Source: Azospirillum sp. RU38E (GTDB lineage Bacteria; Pseudomonadota; Alphaproteobacteria; Azospirillales; Azospirillaceae). Taken from it: a stretch of 64,000 nt of DNA. The notes under the pieces were generated by a model, which had not been told where the DNA came from, made no database searches, and worked only from the letters and a program-made list of their open reading frames with translations. Location of the stretch: contig NZ_FZOI01000009.1 of NCBI RefSeq assembly GCF_900188385.1, positions 124,001 through 188,000 of the forward strand, read 5' to 3'. The position numbers and the translations under genes are program-made. Positions within the stretch are counted from its first letter, which is position 1; each line of letters starts with the position of its first letter. Below are positions 18,387-25,869 of the stretch, one piece after another.

Positions 18387-19400
18387 ATGATCGTGCGGCG
18401 GCATTTCCTGGCCCTGCCCCTGATGCTGGCCCTGCCGGGCTGCTGGCCGGCGGGTGCTGCCCGGCAGGCGGGGCCCTGGCGCGGCGTCAACCTGACGCGC
18501 ACACCGGAAGCGCCCTTGGGCAGTGCCGCCTGTGGCCAGTCGCTGGCGATGCTGAAGGCGCTGGGGGCCGATGCCGTGGCGCTGGTCTGTTTCTTCTGGC
18601 AGGCCAAGCCAGAAAGCGCCGACATTGCGCTGGGCAGCGACATCCCGCTGGAAGAGCTGCGCGCCGGCATCCGCCAGGCGCGCGGGCTGGGGTTGAAAGT
18701 GCTGCTGAAACCCCATGTCTGGGTGCCGCAGACCTGGGCCGGCGCCGTCAATCCCACCGGTGAGGGCGCCTGGGAGCGCTGGTTCAGCGGCTATGGCAGC
18801 GGGCTGGAGACCCTGGCGCAGCTGGCCGCCGCCGAGGGGGCGGAGGGCTTCGCCATCGGCACCGAACTGCGCGGCACCAGCCACCGGCCGGAATGGCGGG
18901 AGATGATCGCCCGCGTCCGCCGGCATTATCAGGGGCTGCTGACCTATGTCGCCCATTGGGATGGGGAGGTGCTGCGCGTCCCCTTCTGGGATCTGCTGGA
19001 TGTGGCCGCCGTCAGCCTGTACGCCCCCCTGGGGGAAAACCCGGCCAATATCAGCGAAGCCGTGACCGGTAACGCCGATGAACTGGTCAAATGGCGTGAC
19101 CGGATCGGCAAACCGCTGTGGATTGCTGAGCTGGGCCTGCGTTCTGCCACCGGTGCCCAGGCCAAACCCTGGGAGAGTGCGGAGGAGCGGGAGGCCCAGC
19201 CGGATGAGCAGGTGCAGGCCGAGGCGCTGGCGCACTGGCTGGCCGCCCTGGATCAGCGCGGCTTTCGCGACGTGTTGATCTGGCGCTGGTTCAGCACCCC
19301 CGATATCGGTGGCCCGACGGACACCGATTTCACTATCCAGGGCAAGCGTGCGGCGACGGTTCTGCATGATTGGCTCAGCAGCTCCGGCACAACACGATAG
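18387..19400 (+). CDS. TIM-barrel glycoside hydrolase lipoprotein (GH113-like)
   Basis: A 337-residue lipoprotein: basic N-terminus, hydrophobic core and lipobox LPGC (Cys about 20). The rest reads as a clan-A (beta/alpha)8 hydrolase, with GLKVLLKPHVWVP, the acid/base Glu in GFAIGTELRG and the nucleophile Glu in LWIAELGLRS. GH113 beta-mannanase-like enzymes look similar. Start ATG 18387 has AAGGAG 8 bases upstream; TTG 18384 is an alternative. It is divergent from the BcsB-like gene with 60 bases between starts, so it probably trims or edits that polymer, as BcsZ does for cellulose. Confidence 0.8.
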   Translation: MIVRRHFLALPLMLALPGCWPAGAARQAGPWRGVNLTRTPEAPLGSAACGQSLAMLKALGADAVALVCFFWQAKPESADIALGSDIPLEELRAGIRQARGLGLKVLLKPHVWVPQTWAGAVNPTGEGAWERWFSGYGSGLETLAQLAAAEGAEGFAIGTELRGTSHRPEWREMIARVRRHYQGLLTYVAHWDGEVLRVPFWDLLDVAAVSLYAPLGENPANISEAVTGNADELVKWRDRIGKPLWIAELGLRSATGAQAKPWESAEEREAQPDEQVQAEALAHWLAALDQRGFRDVLIWRWFSTPDIGGPTDTDFTIQGKRAATVLHDWLSSSGTTR

Positions 19401-19411
19401 AGGGTTGGCGC

Positions 19412-20845
19412 TCACTCGCGGCCATAATCATCCTCCAGCCGGACGATATCGTCTTCACCCAGATAGGAGCCGGCGGCGACCTCAATCAGGTTCAGCGGGA
19501 TGCAGCCGGGGTTTTCCAGCCGATGGACCGACCCTATGGGCAGATAGACGGATTCATTCTCCCGCACCATGAACTGTTCCCCGTCCCGCGTGACCAGGGC
19601 GGTGCCATTGACGACGATCCAATGTTCGGAGCGGTGGAAATGGCGTTGCAGCGAGAGCTTCTCCCCCGGCTTCACCATCAACCGCTTCACCTGAAACCGG
19701 TGGCCGGATTGCAGCGGCTGAAAGTACCCCCAGGGGCGGTACTGGCGCGGCCGGCTTTCCGCCTCCGACCGCCCCGCCTTCTTCAGCCGCTGCACGATGG
19801 TCTTGACATTCTGCACCTCTGCCTTGTCCGCCACCAGGATGGCGTCAGAGGTGGCCACCACCACCAGATCGCGGGCCCCCAGCACCGCCGTCAACACGCC
19901 GTCGGTGCGCACATAGCAGCCTTCCGACCGCTCGATCACCGCATCGCCGAGCGCGACATTGCCATGCTCGTCCCGCTCCACAATGTCATGCAGCGCTGCC
20001 CAGGAGCCGATATCGTTCCAGCCAATGGAACAGGGCATCACCCCGGCCAGCTTTGTACGGGCAAAGACGGCATCATCAATGGAAATGGACCGCGCCGCGC
20101 CAAAGGGCTCCGCCGCCAGTCGCACAAAATCGGTATCCTTGCGGCGCCCGGCCACGGCGGCCCGGACATGGGCCACCAGATCGGGTTCAAACCGCTCCAT
20201 CTCCGCCACCAGCTGGGAGGGCTTGAACAGGAACATGCCGCTATTCCAGACATGGCGGCCCCCCGCCAGCATGGCCTCAGCCACAGCGCGTTCCGGCTTT
20301 TCCACGAATTCGGCAATGTGGAAAGCGCCCGGCAGATCGTCCAGCGGCTGCCCTTCGGCGATCCAGCCGAAGCCCGTTTCGGCCCGTTCCGGGCGGATAC
20401 CGAAGGTCATCAGCAAGCCAGCGGCAGCGGCCGGCGCCGCCGCCCGCACCGCCTCGGCCCAGGCATCGCCATCGGTAATGACATGGTCAGCCGGCAGCAC
20501 CAGCATCAACCGGTCAGGATCGGTTTCCGCCAGCAGCAGGGCCGCAGCACAGATGGCCGGCCCCGTATTGCGGGCCACCGGCTCCAGCAGCAGGGCCTGG
20601 GGTTCCACGCCCTGTTCCAACAGCTGTTCCGCAACGACAAAGCGATGCCCCTCGCTGGCCACCAGCATCGGGGCGGCGAAACCAGCCTCCTGGCAACGCA
20701 CGACCGTTTCCTGCAGCAAGGAGCGATCAGACATCAGGCGCAGGAATTGCTTGGGATAATTCTCCCGCGAGAGCGGCCATAACCGGGTGCCCGAGCCGCC
20801 GGACAAGATCACCGGGACCAGCCGCGCCCCCCAGCCTTCTACCAT
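19412..20845 (-). CDS. manC: Mannose-1-phosphate guanylyltransferase / mannose-6-phosphate isomerase
   Basis: Bifunctional enzyme making GDP-mannose. The 477 residues contain the nucleotidyltransferase signature LSGGSGTRLWPLSRENYPKQ, VLPADHVI, FVEKPE and a C-terminal cupin isomerase region (KPGEKLSLQRHFHRSEHW, GSVHRLENPG). I chose ATG 20845, preceded by AGGTGAAGG, giving the usual family length; ATG 20890 adds 15 residues and has no ribosome site. It converges on the glycoside-hydrolase gene with an 11-base gap. GDP-mannose may feed the neighbouring synthase or the O-antigen genes. Confidence 0.93.
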   Translation of the reverse strand: MVEGWGARLVPVILSGGSGTRLWPLSRENYPKQFLRLMSDRSLLQETVVRCQEAGFAAPMLVASEGHRFVVAEQLLEQGVEPQALLLEPVARNTGPAICAAALLLAETDPDRLMLVLPADHVITDGDAWAEAVRAAAPAAAAGLLMTFGIRPERAETGFGWIAEGQPLDDLPGAFHIAEFVEKPERAVAEAMLAGGRHVWNSGMFLFKPSQLVAEMERFEPDLVAHVRAAVAGRRKDTDFVRLAAEPFGAARSISIDDAVFARTKLAGVMPCSIGWNDIGSWAALHDIVERDEHGNVALGDAVIERSEGCYVRTDGVLTAVLGARDLVVVATSDAILVADKAEVQNVKTIVQRLKKAGRSEAESRPRQYRPWGYFQPLQSGHRFQVKRLMVKPGEKLSLQRHFHRSEHWIVVNGTALVTRDGEQFMVRENESVYLPIGSVHRLENPGCIPLNLIEVAAGSYLGEDDIVRLEDDYGRE

Positions 20846-20886
20846 TGCCTTCACCTGATGATCCCCATTGCAATGACAAGGGGAAA

Positions 20887-20905
20887 ACATAAGTACATCT
20901 TATGT
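20887..20905. promoter_or_regulatory. Palindrome upstream of manC, candidate operator
   Basis: ACATAAG and CTTATGT arms of 7 bp flank TACAT, centred about 50 bases upstream of the chosen manC start. It marks the edge of an AT-rich intergenic tract. Position fits an operator overlapping the manC promoter, but the regulator is unknown. Confidence 0.4.
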
Positions 20906-21181
20906 CTTCCCCAGCTTGCCTTATTGGGCATCAAACACGGTTCAGGTCAATGGATACAGTGCTGGAAACCTATACCGGGGGATAGGGGCTGTGCATCAAT
21001 ATTATCAACAAGTTAACGGGACAATAACAGAAATGGCCATCCATTCTCTTGCGTCATGGCAGAAATTTCGATTTTCATCTTAAAATTGATCCATTTGAAA
21101 GAACATTTGTTTCCCAAGAAGAGAATATCAATAACCTATTAACCAATTTTACTGCCGGCGCTGATCGCCAGCGATTGGGCG
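20906..21181. other. AT-rich intergenic region, no gene seen
   Basis: This stretch between manC and the small gene ending at 21283 is markedly richer in A and T than its surroundings. It contains runs such as attatcaacaagttaac and cctattaaccaattttac. No open frame with a ribosome site and no tRNA-like fold was found. It probably carries the manC promoter on the minus strand. Confidence 0.5.
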
Positions 21182-21227
21182 GCACGAAAGCTTGACCATC
21201 GGTCATGAATTCGCGCGCTGGTATAAA
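21182..21227. repeat. Dispersed repeat with TGACC-ATC-GGTCA dyad, copy 3
   Basis: About 46 bases match 34252-34298 with roughly 42 identities and one indel. The centre is the palindrome TGACCATCGGTCA, followed by TGA(a/t)TTCGCGC and GGTATAAA. Copy 1 near 10905-10920 shares only the core ATCGGTCA(c/t)GAT. On the minus strand both full copies begin a short open frame (ATGACCGATGG...). Confidence 0.65.
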
Positions 21228-21258
21228 AAAAGCGCCGCACCCGCCAGGGTACGGCGCT
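21224..21258 (-). terminator. Rho-independent terminator of the small gene 21283-21516
   Basis: On the minus strand, AGCGCCG (21258-21252) pairs with CGGCGCT (21237-21231) and is followed by a run of T (A run 21225-21230 on plus). It lies 25 bases past the stop of the small minus-strand gene, which supports that gene being transcribed. Confidence 0.8.
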
Positions 21259-21282
21259 GACAAAATGACCGGTCAGGCCGGA

Positions 21283-21516
21283 TCAAGCTGCGTTCTGACT
21301 GTGCCCAAGACGGCGGAAGCGAGTAGCATCCAGGACAACCTCCAACGCCAGGGACAGCCGGTCGCTGGAGCGGCCCTCCACCAGGAATTCGACATGAACC
21401 GGGCGCGTTGCATGTTGGTGGACAGCGTGAACAAGAAGGCGCCGACGCGGCACCTTCAATTCCTCCAGCCATTCTCCCGCCTTCGGGGGCTCGGCGACCC
21501 GCCTGGACAATACCAT
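21283..21516 (-). CDS. Small conserved protein A, paralogue of 22499-22708
   Basis: A 77-residue soluble protein of unknown function. Support for coding: ATG 21516 follows TAGGAGAG, a terminator follows the stop, and the protein aligns over about 58 residues with the protein at 22499-22708 (GEW(L/V)EEL, PRRRL, DRLSL and RFRRL shared). It is basic with several Arg residues. The two paralogues flank a DedA gene and face the same way. No known family is recognised. Confidence 0.75.
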   Translation of the reverse strand: MVLSRRVAEPPKAGEWLEELKVPRRRLLVHAVHQHATRPVHVEFLVEGRSSDRLSLALEVVLDATRFRRLGHSQNAA

Positions 21517-21835
21517 CGCACTCTCCTACCAAACCGCCCTGACCATAGGGGGAACATACCGCGCACAAACGGGGGTACCGCCGTGCAACCGGACTTCCCC
21601 ACTGTTCTGAACCCCATGATAGCCGAAAATTCCCCTAAAGGAATAGAGCATCAAAGGGACAGCATCATCGTCCGCGACAAACGTCGCATAATTCGACTCC
21701 CCCCTCCTCGGCCATGCCATCGCCCGGCCGGTTGCGGCGTTTACCCATGACAGGCGGAATTGCCTGGGTTACAGCACGGCACCTGCGCGTATCAGAAAGC
21801 GCGGGCAATCGAAAAAACAGAATGGCAGCAGGATC
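21517..21835. promoter_or_regulatory. Divergent intergenic region between small protein A and dedA
   Basis: About 320 bases must contain the promoters of both divergent genes. The weak open frames here lack ribosome sites and homology signs, so none is called. No convincing -35/-10 pair or operator stands out. Confidence 0.4.
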
Positions 21836-22444
21836 ATGTTCGAACAATTGTTGGGTCTGGTGGAGCAGATGGGATATTGGGGCCTGCTGGCCCTGATGTT
21901 TTTGGAAAATCTTTTTCCCCCCATCCCGTCAGAACTGATCATGCCGCTGGGCGGTTTTCTGGCTGCACAGGGCAAGATGGACCCGGTGCTGGCCGTGCTG
22001 TTCGGTACCGCTGGATCGGTTCTGGGGGCGCTGCCCTGGTATTGGCTGGGCCGCGCCTTCGGGCGCGAGCGCCTGTTCCGCATGGCCGACCGATTCGGTT
22101 TCATCATGACAATGGACCCGCCCGATGTGCTGAAGGCCTTTAACTGGTTCGACCGTCATGGGCGCAAGGCCGTGCTCTATGGCCGGCTTATCCCGGCCAT
22201 CCGCACGCTGATTTCCGTGCCGGCCGGGCTGGCCGCCATGTCACTGCCGGGTTTCCTGGCGCTGACCACCCTGGGTTCTCTGGTATGGACCAGTGTGCTG
22301 ACAGCAGCAGGGTATCTGCTGCAAAGCCAGTATGAGCAGGTGCAGGATTATGTCGATCCGATTTCCAAGATCGTGGTCTTCGGCGTGATCGCTATCTATC
22401 TGTGGCGGCTGGGACGGCGGCTTCTCACCGGCCGCCGCAACTGA
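21836..22444 (+). CDS. DedA family membrane protein
   Basis: A 202-residue polytopic inner-membrane protein of the DedA/VTT family. Members are linked to undecaprenyl-phosphate recycling and membrane homeostasis. Diagnostic blocks are ENLFPPIPSELIMPLGG near the N-terminus and GRLIPAIRTLISVPAGLAAM, with the essential acidic and Arg residues present. Four to five hydrophobic segments are visible. Starts with CAGGATC-ATG. In this polysaccharide-rich region a role in recycling the lipid carrier is plausible but inferred. Confidence 0.93.
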   Translation: MFEQLLGLVEQMGYWGLLALMFLENLFPPIPSELIMPLGGFLAAQGKMDPVLAVLFGTAGSVLGALPWYWLGRAFGRERLFRMADRFGFIMTMDPPDVLKAFNWFDRHGRKAVLYGRLIPAIRTLISVPAGLAAMSLPGFLALTTLGSLVWTSVLTAAGYLLQSQYEQVQDYVDPISKIVVFGVIAIYLWRLGRRLLTGRRN

Positions 22445-22498
22445 CCACCCAGTACTTCCGGCAAAGCATACATCAAGGGGCGTCGAAAGGGCGCCCCG

Positions 22499-22708
22499 TC
22501 AACGCAGGCGGCGGAAACGGTTGGCGTCTGACAGGGCGAAGATCGACAGGCTCAACCGGTCCACCACATTGCCGGCAATCGCCAGTTCCACATTGGCTGC
22601 CTTGATGCCCGGACGGGCATGGATGGCCATAACCTGCAGGCGCCGGCGCGGGGGCTGCAGCTCCTCAACCCATTCACCGGGGGCGAAATCAGTGAAGTCA
22701 CGAGCCAT
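22499..22708 (-). CDS. Small conserved protein B, paralogue of 21283-21516
   Basis: A 69-residue soluble protein aligned with protein A: both keep GEW-EEL, PRRRL-V-A-H, VE, DRLSL and RFRRL. Function unknown. The gene converges on dedA with about 55 bases between stops, where a short GGGGCG/CGCCCC hairpin (22477-22497) may serve both. The ribosome site is weak. Conservation between two separate copies is the main evidence of coding. Confidence 0.65.
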   Translation of the reverse strand: MARDFTDFAPGEWVEELQPPRRRLQVMAIHARPGIKAANVELAIAGNVVDRLSLSIFALSDANRFRRLR

Positions 22709-22849
22709 GATGAGAGCGCACCGGAAAAGCTTGTTGTTGATCGGCCGCCAGGCCAGTTATCCGCACATTATGCCAGCTTGGCTGCTGATTGCACCAATGA
22801 TTGCAGGCGGGTGAAAGAAAATCATGCGCTTGGATCATCCAGCGCCGCA

Positions 22850-23311
22850 TCATGGAGCAGGTTCCCGGCGGCGAATCATCCCGACGGAGATAGTGGTCAT
22901 CACCACCTCATCCTTCTGGTTCAGCACCTCTGTGCGTTGACGCACGGTACCCATTTCCGGCCGGGAGCGGGATACCCGTGTCTCCAGCACTTCCAGCCGG
23001 ACCCGCAGACGGTCGCCCGGCCGCACCGGGCGCAGCCAGCGCAATTCGTCCAGGCCGGGGGAACCCAGCGAGGTTTCCGGACAGAGATAATGATCCACCA
23101 TCAACCGCATCATGATCCCGCAAGTCTGCCAGCCGCTGGCCACCAGCCCGCCAAAATGCGTCTGCCGGCCCGCCGCCTCATCCAGATGGAACGGCTGGGG
23201 ATCATAATCACGGGCAAAGGCCACAATCTCCTCCGCCGTGATCAGGCGGTCACCGAATTCCAGCACCAGACCGGGGGCCAGATCCTCAAAATATCGCAGC
23301 TGACGCGCCAT
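22850..23311 (-). CDS. MaoC family (hot-dog fold) dehydratase
   Basis: A 153-residue single hot-dog domain protein, typically an (R)-specific enoyl-CoA hydratase or related enzyme. It shows the MaoC hydratase region [17 protein letters not shown], with the catalytic Asp/His pair in YDPQPFH, followed by [18 protein letters not shown]. It is monocistronic here and separated from bfr by about 300 bases. The substrate is unknown; short-chain acyl-CoA is usual for this group. Confidence 0.92.
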   Translation of the reverse strand: MARQLRYFEDLAPGLVLEFGDRLITAEEIVAFARDYDPQPFHLDEAAGRQTHFGGLVASGWQTCGIMMRLMVDHYLCPETSLGSPGLDELRWLRPVRPGDRLRVRLEVLETRVSRSRPEMGTVRQRTEVLNQKDEVVMTTISVGMIRRREPAP

Positions 23312-23618
23312 TCCCGCTTTCTCTCCCCTATATCGCCAGCAGCATCGGCATCGGCGTTCCAGGTAGAGTAACCCGGAACGTCGAGAACGACAATCATCAG
23401 CATTATTGAACTATAGATTCCGGCAGAACGACAATGAAACCAGTTATCAACTGCATTATGCTTCAGTTGCAAGACGTTATCACGCGACAGATGGCAGAAG
23501 ATGTGCCAGTATTGCCAAGACATGATTTCTTGACCACATCAGCGCCCTTTACCAAGGCGACAAGCCGGCCGTTGATGTGATAGCCATTCCCACCACCACC
23601 ATCCGCATGAAGGTTCCC
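23312..23618. other. Intergenic region before bacterioferritin
   Basis: About 300 bases between the divergent MaoC and bfr genes. I find no convincing gene, tRNA or strong hairpin. It must contain both promoters. An iron-responsive site might be expected before bfr, but none matched a consensus I can defend by eye. Confidence 0.4.
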
Positions 23619-24095
23619 ATGAAGGGCGATCCCACCGTCATCCGTCATCTCAACACGATCCTCACGAACGAGCTGACGGCCATCAACCAGTATTTCCTGC
23701 ACGCGCGCATCATCAAGAACTGGGGTTTCCTGCGGCTGGCCAAGAAGGTCTACGAGGAATCCATCGGGGAGATGAAGCACGCCGATCAGCTGATCGAGCG
23801 GATTCTGTTCCTGGAGGGGCTGCCCAACCTGCAGGATCTGCACAAGCTGATGATCGGCGAGGAAGTGCCGGAATGCTTCCAGGGCGATCTGGCGATTGAA
23901 ACCCGCAACCGCACCGAACTGATCGAAGCGATGCAATATTGCGAGGGCATCCGCGATTACCAGTCCAAGGAAATCTTCCGCCGCATTCTGGAGGATACCG
24001 AGGAACATATTGACTGGCTGGAAACCCAGCTGGGCCTGATCGATCGGGTCGGCATCCAGAATTACCTGCAGGAGCAGATGGGCGCGGAATCGTAA
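23619..24095 (+). CDS. bfr: Bacterioferritin
   Basis: Iron-storage 24-mer subunit with a ferroxidase centre and inter-subunit haem. The 158 residues from [12 protein letters not shown] give the exact usual length. Ferroxidase ligands E18, E51 and H54 and the haem ligand M52 (EMKH block) fall at canonical positions; the second-half EEHIDWLE block is present. Start 23619 has AAGG 8 bases upstream; in-frame ATGs at 23607 and 23577 would add a non-family extension. A terminator follows at 24119. Confidence 0.97.
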   Translation: MKGDPTVIRHLNTILTNELTAINQYFLHARIIKNWGFLRLAKKVYEESIGEMKHADQLIERILFLEGLPNLQDLHKLMIGEEVPECFQGDLAIETRNRTELIEAMQYCEGIRDYQSKEIFRRILEDTEEHIDWLETQLGLIDRVGIQNYLQEQMGAES

Positions 24096-24118
24096 TCCAG
24101 CCCTGCCGGTCGCAGCCA

Positions 24119-24147
24119 CGGGCGATCCCGCCGGGGTCGCCCGTTTT
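24119..24147 (+). terminator. Rho-independent terminator after bfr
   Basis: Arms CGGGCGATCCC (24119-24129) and GGGGTCGCCCG (24133-24143), with one G-U pair, are followed by TTTT. It lies 24 bases after the bfr stop and separates bfr from the convergent hemerythrin gene. Confidence 0.85.
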
Positions 24148-24174
24148 GCTGTCTTCTATTGATCCGCCGACCGA

Positions 24175-24588
24175 TCAGGCCGCCTCACCGGCGGCCATCT
24201 CCTCATAGCGGGCATAGAGGATCGCCTCCTCCTTATGCAGGCGGGATTGCAGCTGGGCGCTGATCCGGCCGAAATCGATGGCGAAGGCCATCCCCTCGCC
24301 CCCATCCTTATATTTGTCAAAGAAGGCGAGGATGGCTGCGCCCAGCTGGTGCATCTCCTCGGCAAACCGGTCTGCCGTCGCGGCCCGCAATGGGTCGCGA
24401 CGGGCCAGACGACGATAATCGGGATAGAAGGCTTCATCCTCCCGCTGGATATGGCGGATGAACCGATCCCGCGCCGCCAGAAGCGTTTGCCGCCCGGCTT
24501 GGGTGCCGATTCCCTGGCGGCGCACCTCCTCCAGAATATGCTTCAGTTCAAGATGATCGTGTTTCAGCTCGGGAACGATCCTGGCCAT
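24175..24588 (-). CDS. Hemerythrin domain protein
   Basis: A 137-residue HHE-type four-helix di-iron protein. Candidate ligands are in LKHDHLELKH, FIRHIQREDEAFYP and SRLHKEEAILYARYEE. Such proteins sense or bind O2/NO or help repair iron-sulfur clusters (YtfE/RIC group). It lacks the N-terminal ScdA domain of YtfE. An 11-bp-arm palindrome matching the NsrR consensus lies just upstream, which points to nitrosative-stress control. It faces bfr, another iron protein, convergently. Confidence 0.9.
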   Translation of the reverse strand: MARIVPELKHDHLELKHILEEVRRQGIGTQAGRQTLLAARDRFIRHIQREDEAFYPDYRRLARRDPLRAATADRFAEEMHQLGAAILAFFDKYKDGGEGMAFAIDFGRISAQLQSRLHKEEAILYARYEEMAAGEAA

Positions 24589-24600
24589 GGCCGCCTCTCC

Positions 24601-24627
24601 ATAATATGCATTTCATATGCATATTAT
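24601..24627 (-). promoter_or_regulatory. Probable NsrR-type operator before the hemerythrin gene
   Basis: Perfect 11-bp arms ATAATATGCAT / ATGCATATTAT flank TTCAT. The inner 17 bases, ATGCATTTCATATGCAT, differ by one base from the NsrR consensus ATGCATTT-N-AAATGCAT. The centre is 26 bases upstream of the start codon, where bound repressor would block transcription. Assigned by consensus recalled from enterobacterial NsrR sites; the local regulator is not in the window. Confidence 0.65.
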
Positions 24628-24694
24628 TCCTCCCCCGTTGCCGCGGCGATGCGGCACCCGGTCGCATCATCCGGAAGGCTGCAAAGATGCTGCG

Positions 24695-25693
24695 TCAATC
24701 AAGCTGGTAGAAGGCCCGATACCAGGCGATGAAGCGTGCAACCCCTTCGGCCATGCTGGTCTGGGGCAGATAAGCCAGATCGGCCGTGCTGGCGGCAATA
24801 TCGGCATAGGTTGCAGGAACATCGCCGGGCTGCATCGGCTCCATGATCATTTCAGCCTTACGGCCCAGGGCGGCCTCTATGGCAGCGATAAAGTCCAGCA
24901 GCCGTTCGGGACGGTTATTTCCCAGATTATACAGGCGATGGGGAACCAGATCGCCGCCCGGCTGCTCCGGCGCCGGCTGGGCCGGGCGGTCCAGCGCGGC
25001 CAGCACGCCGGCAACAATGTCATCAATATAGGTAAAGTCGCGCCACATCTGTCCGTGATTGAAAACACGGATCGGCCGCCCTGCCGCCACAGCGCCGGCA
25101 AACAGAAACGGCGCCATATCCGGCCGGCCCCAGGGACCGTAAACGGTAAAGAACCGCAAGCCCGTGGCCGGCAAACCATAAAGATGGCTGTAGGTCCGGG
25201 TCATCAACTCATCAGCCCGCTTGGTGGCGGCATAAAGCGAGACCGGCCGATCCACCGCATCCCCCACCGCAAAGGGCTGCTTTTCGTTACCACCATAGAC
25301 GGAGGACGAACTGGCATAAACGAAATGCCGCAGAGCGGTCAGGTGACGCGCCCCTTCCAGCATCACCACCTGCCCCATCAGGTTGGACTGGACATAGGCA
25401 TAAGGATTTTCCAGCGAATAGCGGACACCGGCCTGGGCCGCCAGATGGACAATCCCGGTAATGTCGGAATGGCGGGCGAAAAATTCCTCCATGCCCGTGC
25501 GGTCGGCGATGTCCAGTCGCGTCAGGCTGAACCGCGGATTCCCTGCCAGCAATGCCGCCCGCGCCTCTTTCAGCCGGACATCATAATAGTCGTTGAAATT
25601 ATCGATCCCGACCACCCGATCGCCCCGCGCCAACAGCGCCTGGGTGACATGCAGACCGATGAAGCCGGCCGCACCGGTGACAAGGACGGTCAT
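24695..25693 (-). CDS. NAD-dependent epimerase, UDP-glucuronate 4-epimerase type
   Basis: A 332-residue extended SDR enzyme: Rossmann motif VTGAAGFIGLHV, DNFNDYYDVRLKEAR (typical of UDP-glucuronate 4-epimerases), HLAAQAGVRYSLENP, catalytic SSS-VYG and YAATK, and TVYGPWGRPDMAPFLF. It probably supplies UDP-galacturonate. Starts after GATGAGGTTTCATC. It is divergent from galE at 25870. Substrate assignment rests on motif resemblance; other uronate or hexose epimerases remain possible. Confidence 0.88.
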   Translation of the reverse strand: MTVLVTGAAGFIGLHVTQALLARGDRVVGIDNFNDYYDVRLKEARAALLAGNPRFSLTRLDIADRTGMEEFFARHSDITGIVHLAAQAGVRYSLENPYAYVQSNLMGQVVMLEGARHLTALRHFVYASSSSVYGGNEKQPFAVGDAVDRPVSLYAATKRADELMTRTYSHLYGLPATGLRFFTVYGPWGRPDMAPFLFAGAVAAGRPIRVFNHGQMWRDFTYIDDIVAGVLAALDRPAQPAPEQPGGDLVPHRLYNLGNNRPERLLDFIAAIEAALGRKAEMIMEPMQPGDVPATYADIAASTADLAYLPQTSMAEGVARFIAWYRAFYQLD

Positions 25694-25869
25694 GATGAAA
25701 CCTCATCTCATTCTCTTCAGGAATAGAGACTTATAAGCCGGAAGGAGAGGACCGGATACGTCTGTTGCAATGCCAAATTACAATTTTACAGATCTTGCTG
25801 AAAGTGGGTACAAACAGGGCCGAGTTCCGCCCATTCACCGACCTGTGAATTGGCGGCAGGGTCCAGGCA

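Noticed and set aside
18327-19415. N-terminal extension of the BcsB-like frame to 1037 residues
   Set aside because: The extension lies antisense to the glycoside hydrolase gene, and a signal peptide with a ribosome site begins at 18326.
21075-21263. Short frame beginning ATGACCGATGG within the dispersed repeat
   Set aside because: The start is part of a repeat also found at 34276, but the two frames diverge quickly and one crosses a terminator; kept only as a repeat.
21526-21720. Possible small minus-strand gene of 64 residues
   Set aside because: No ribosome site, no homology sign and position within a divergent promoter region.
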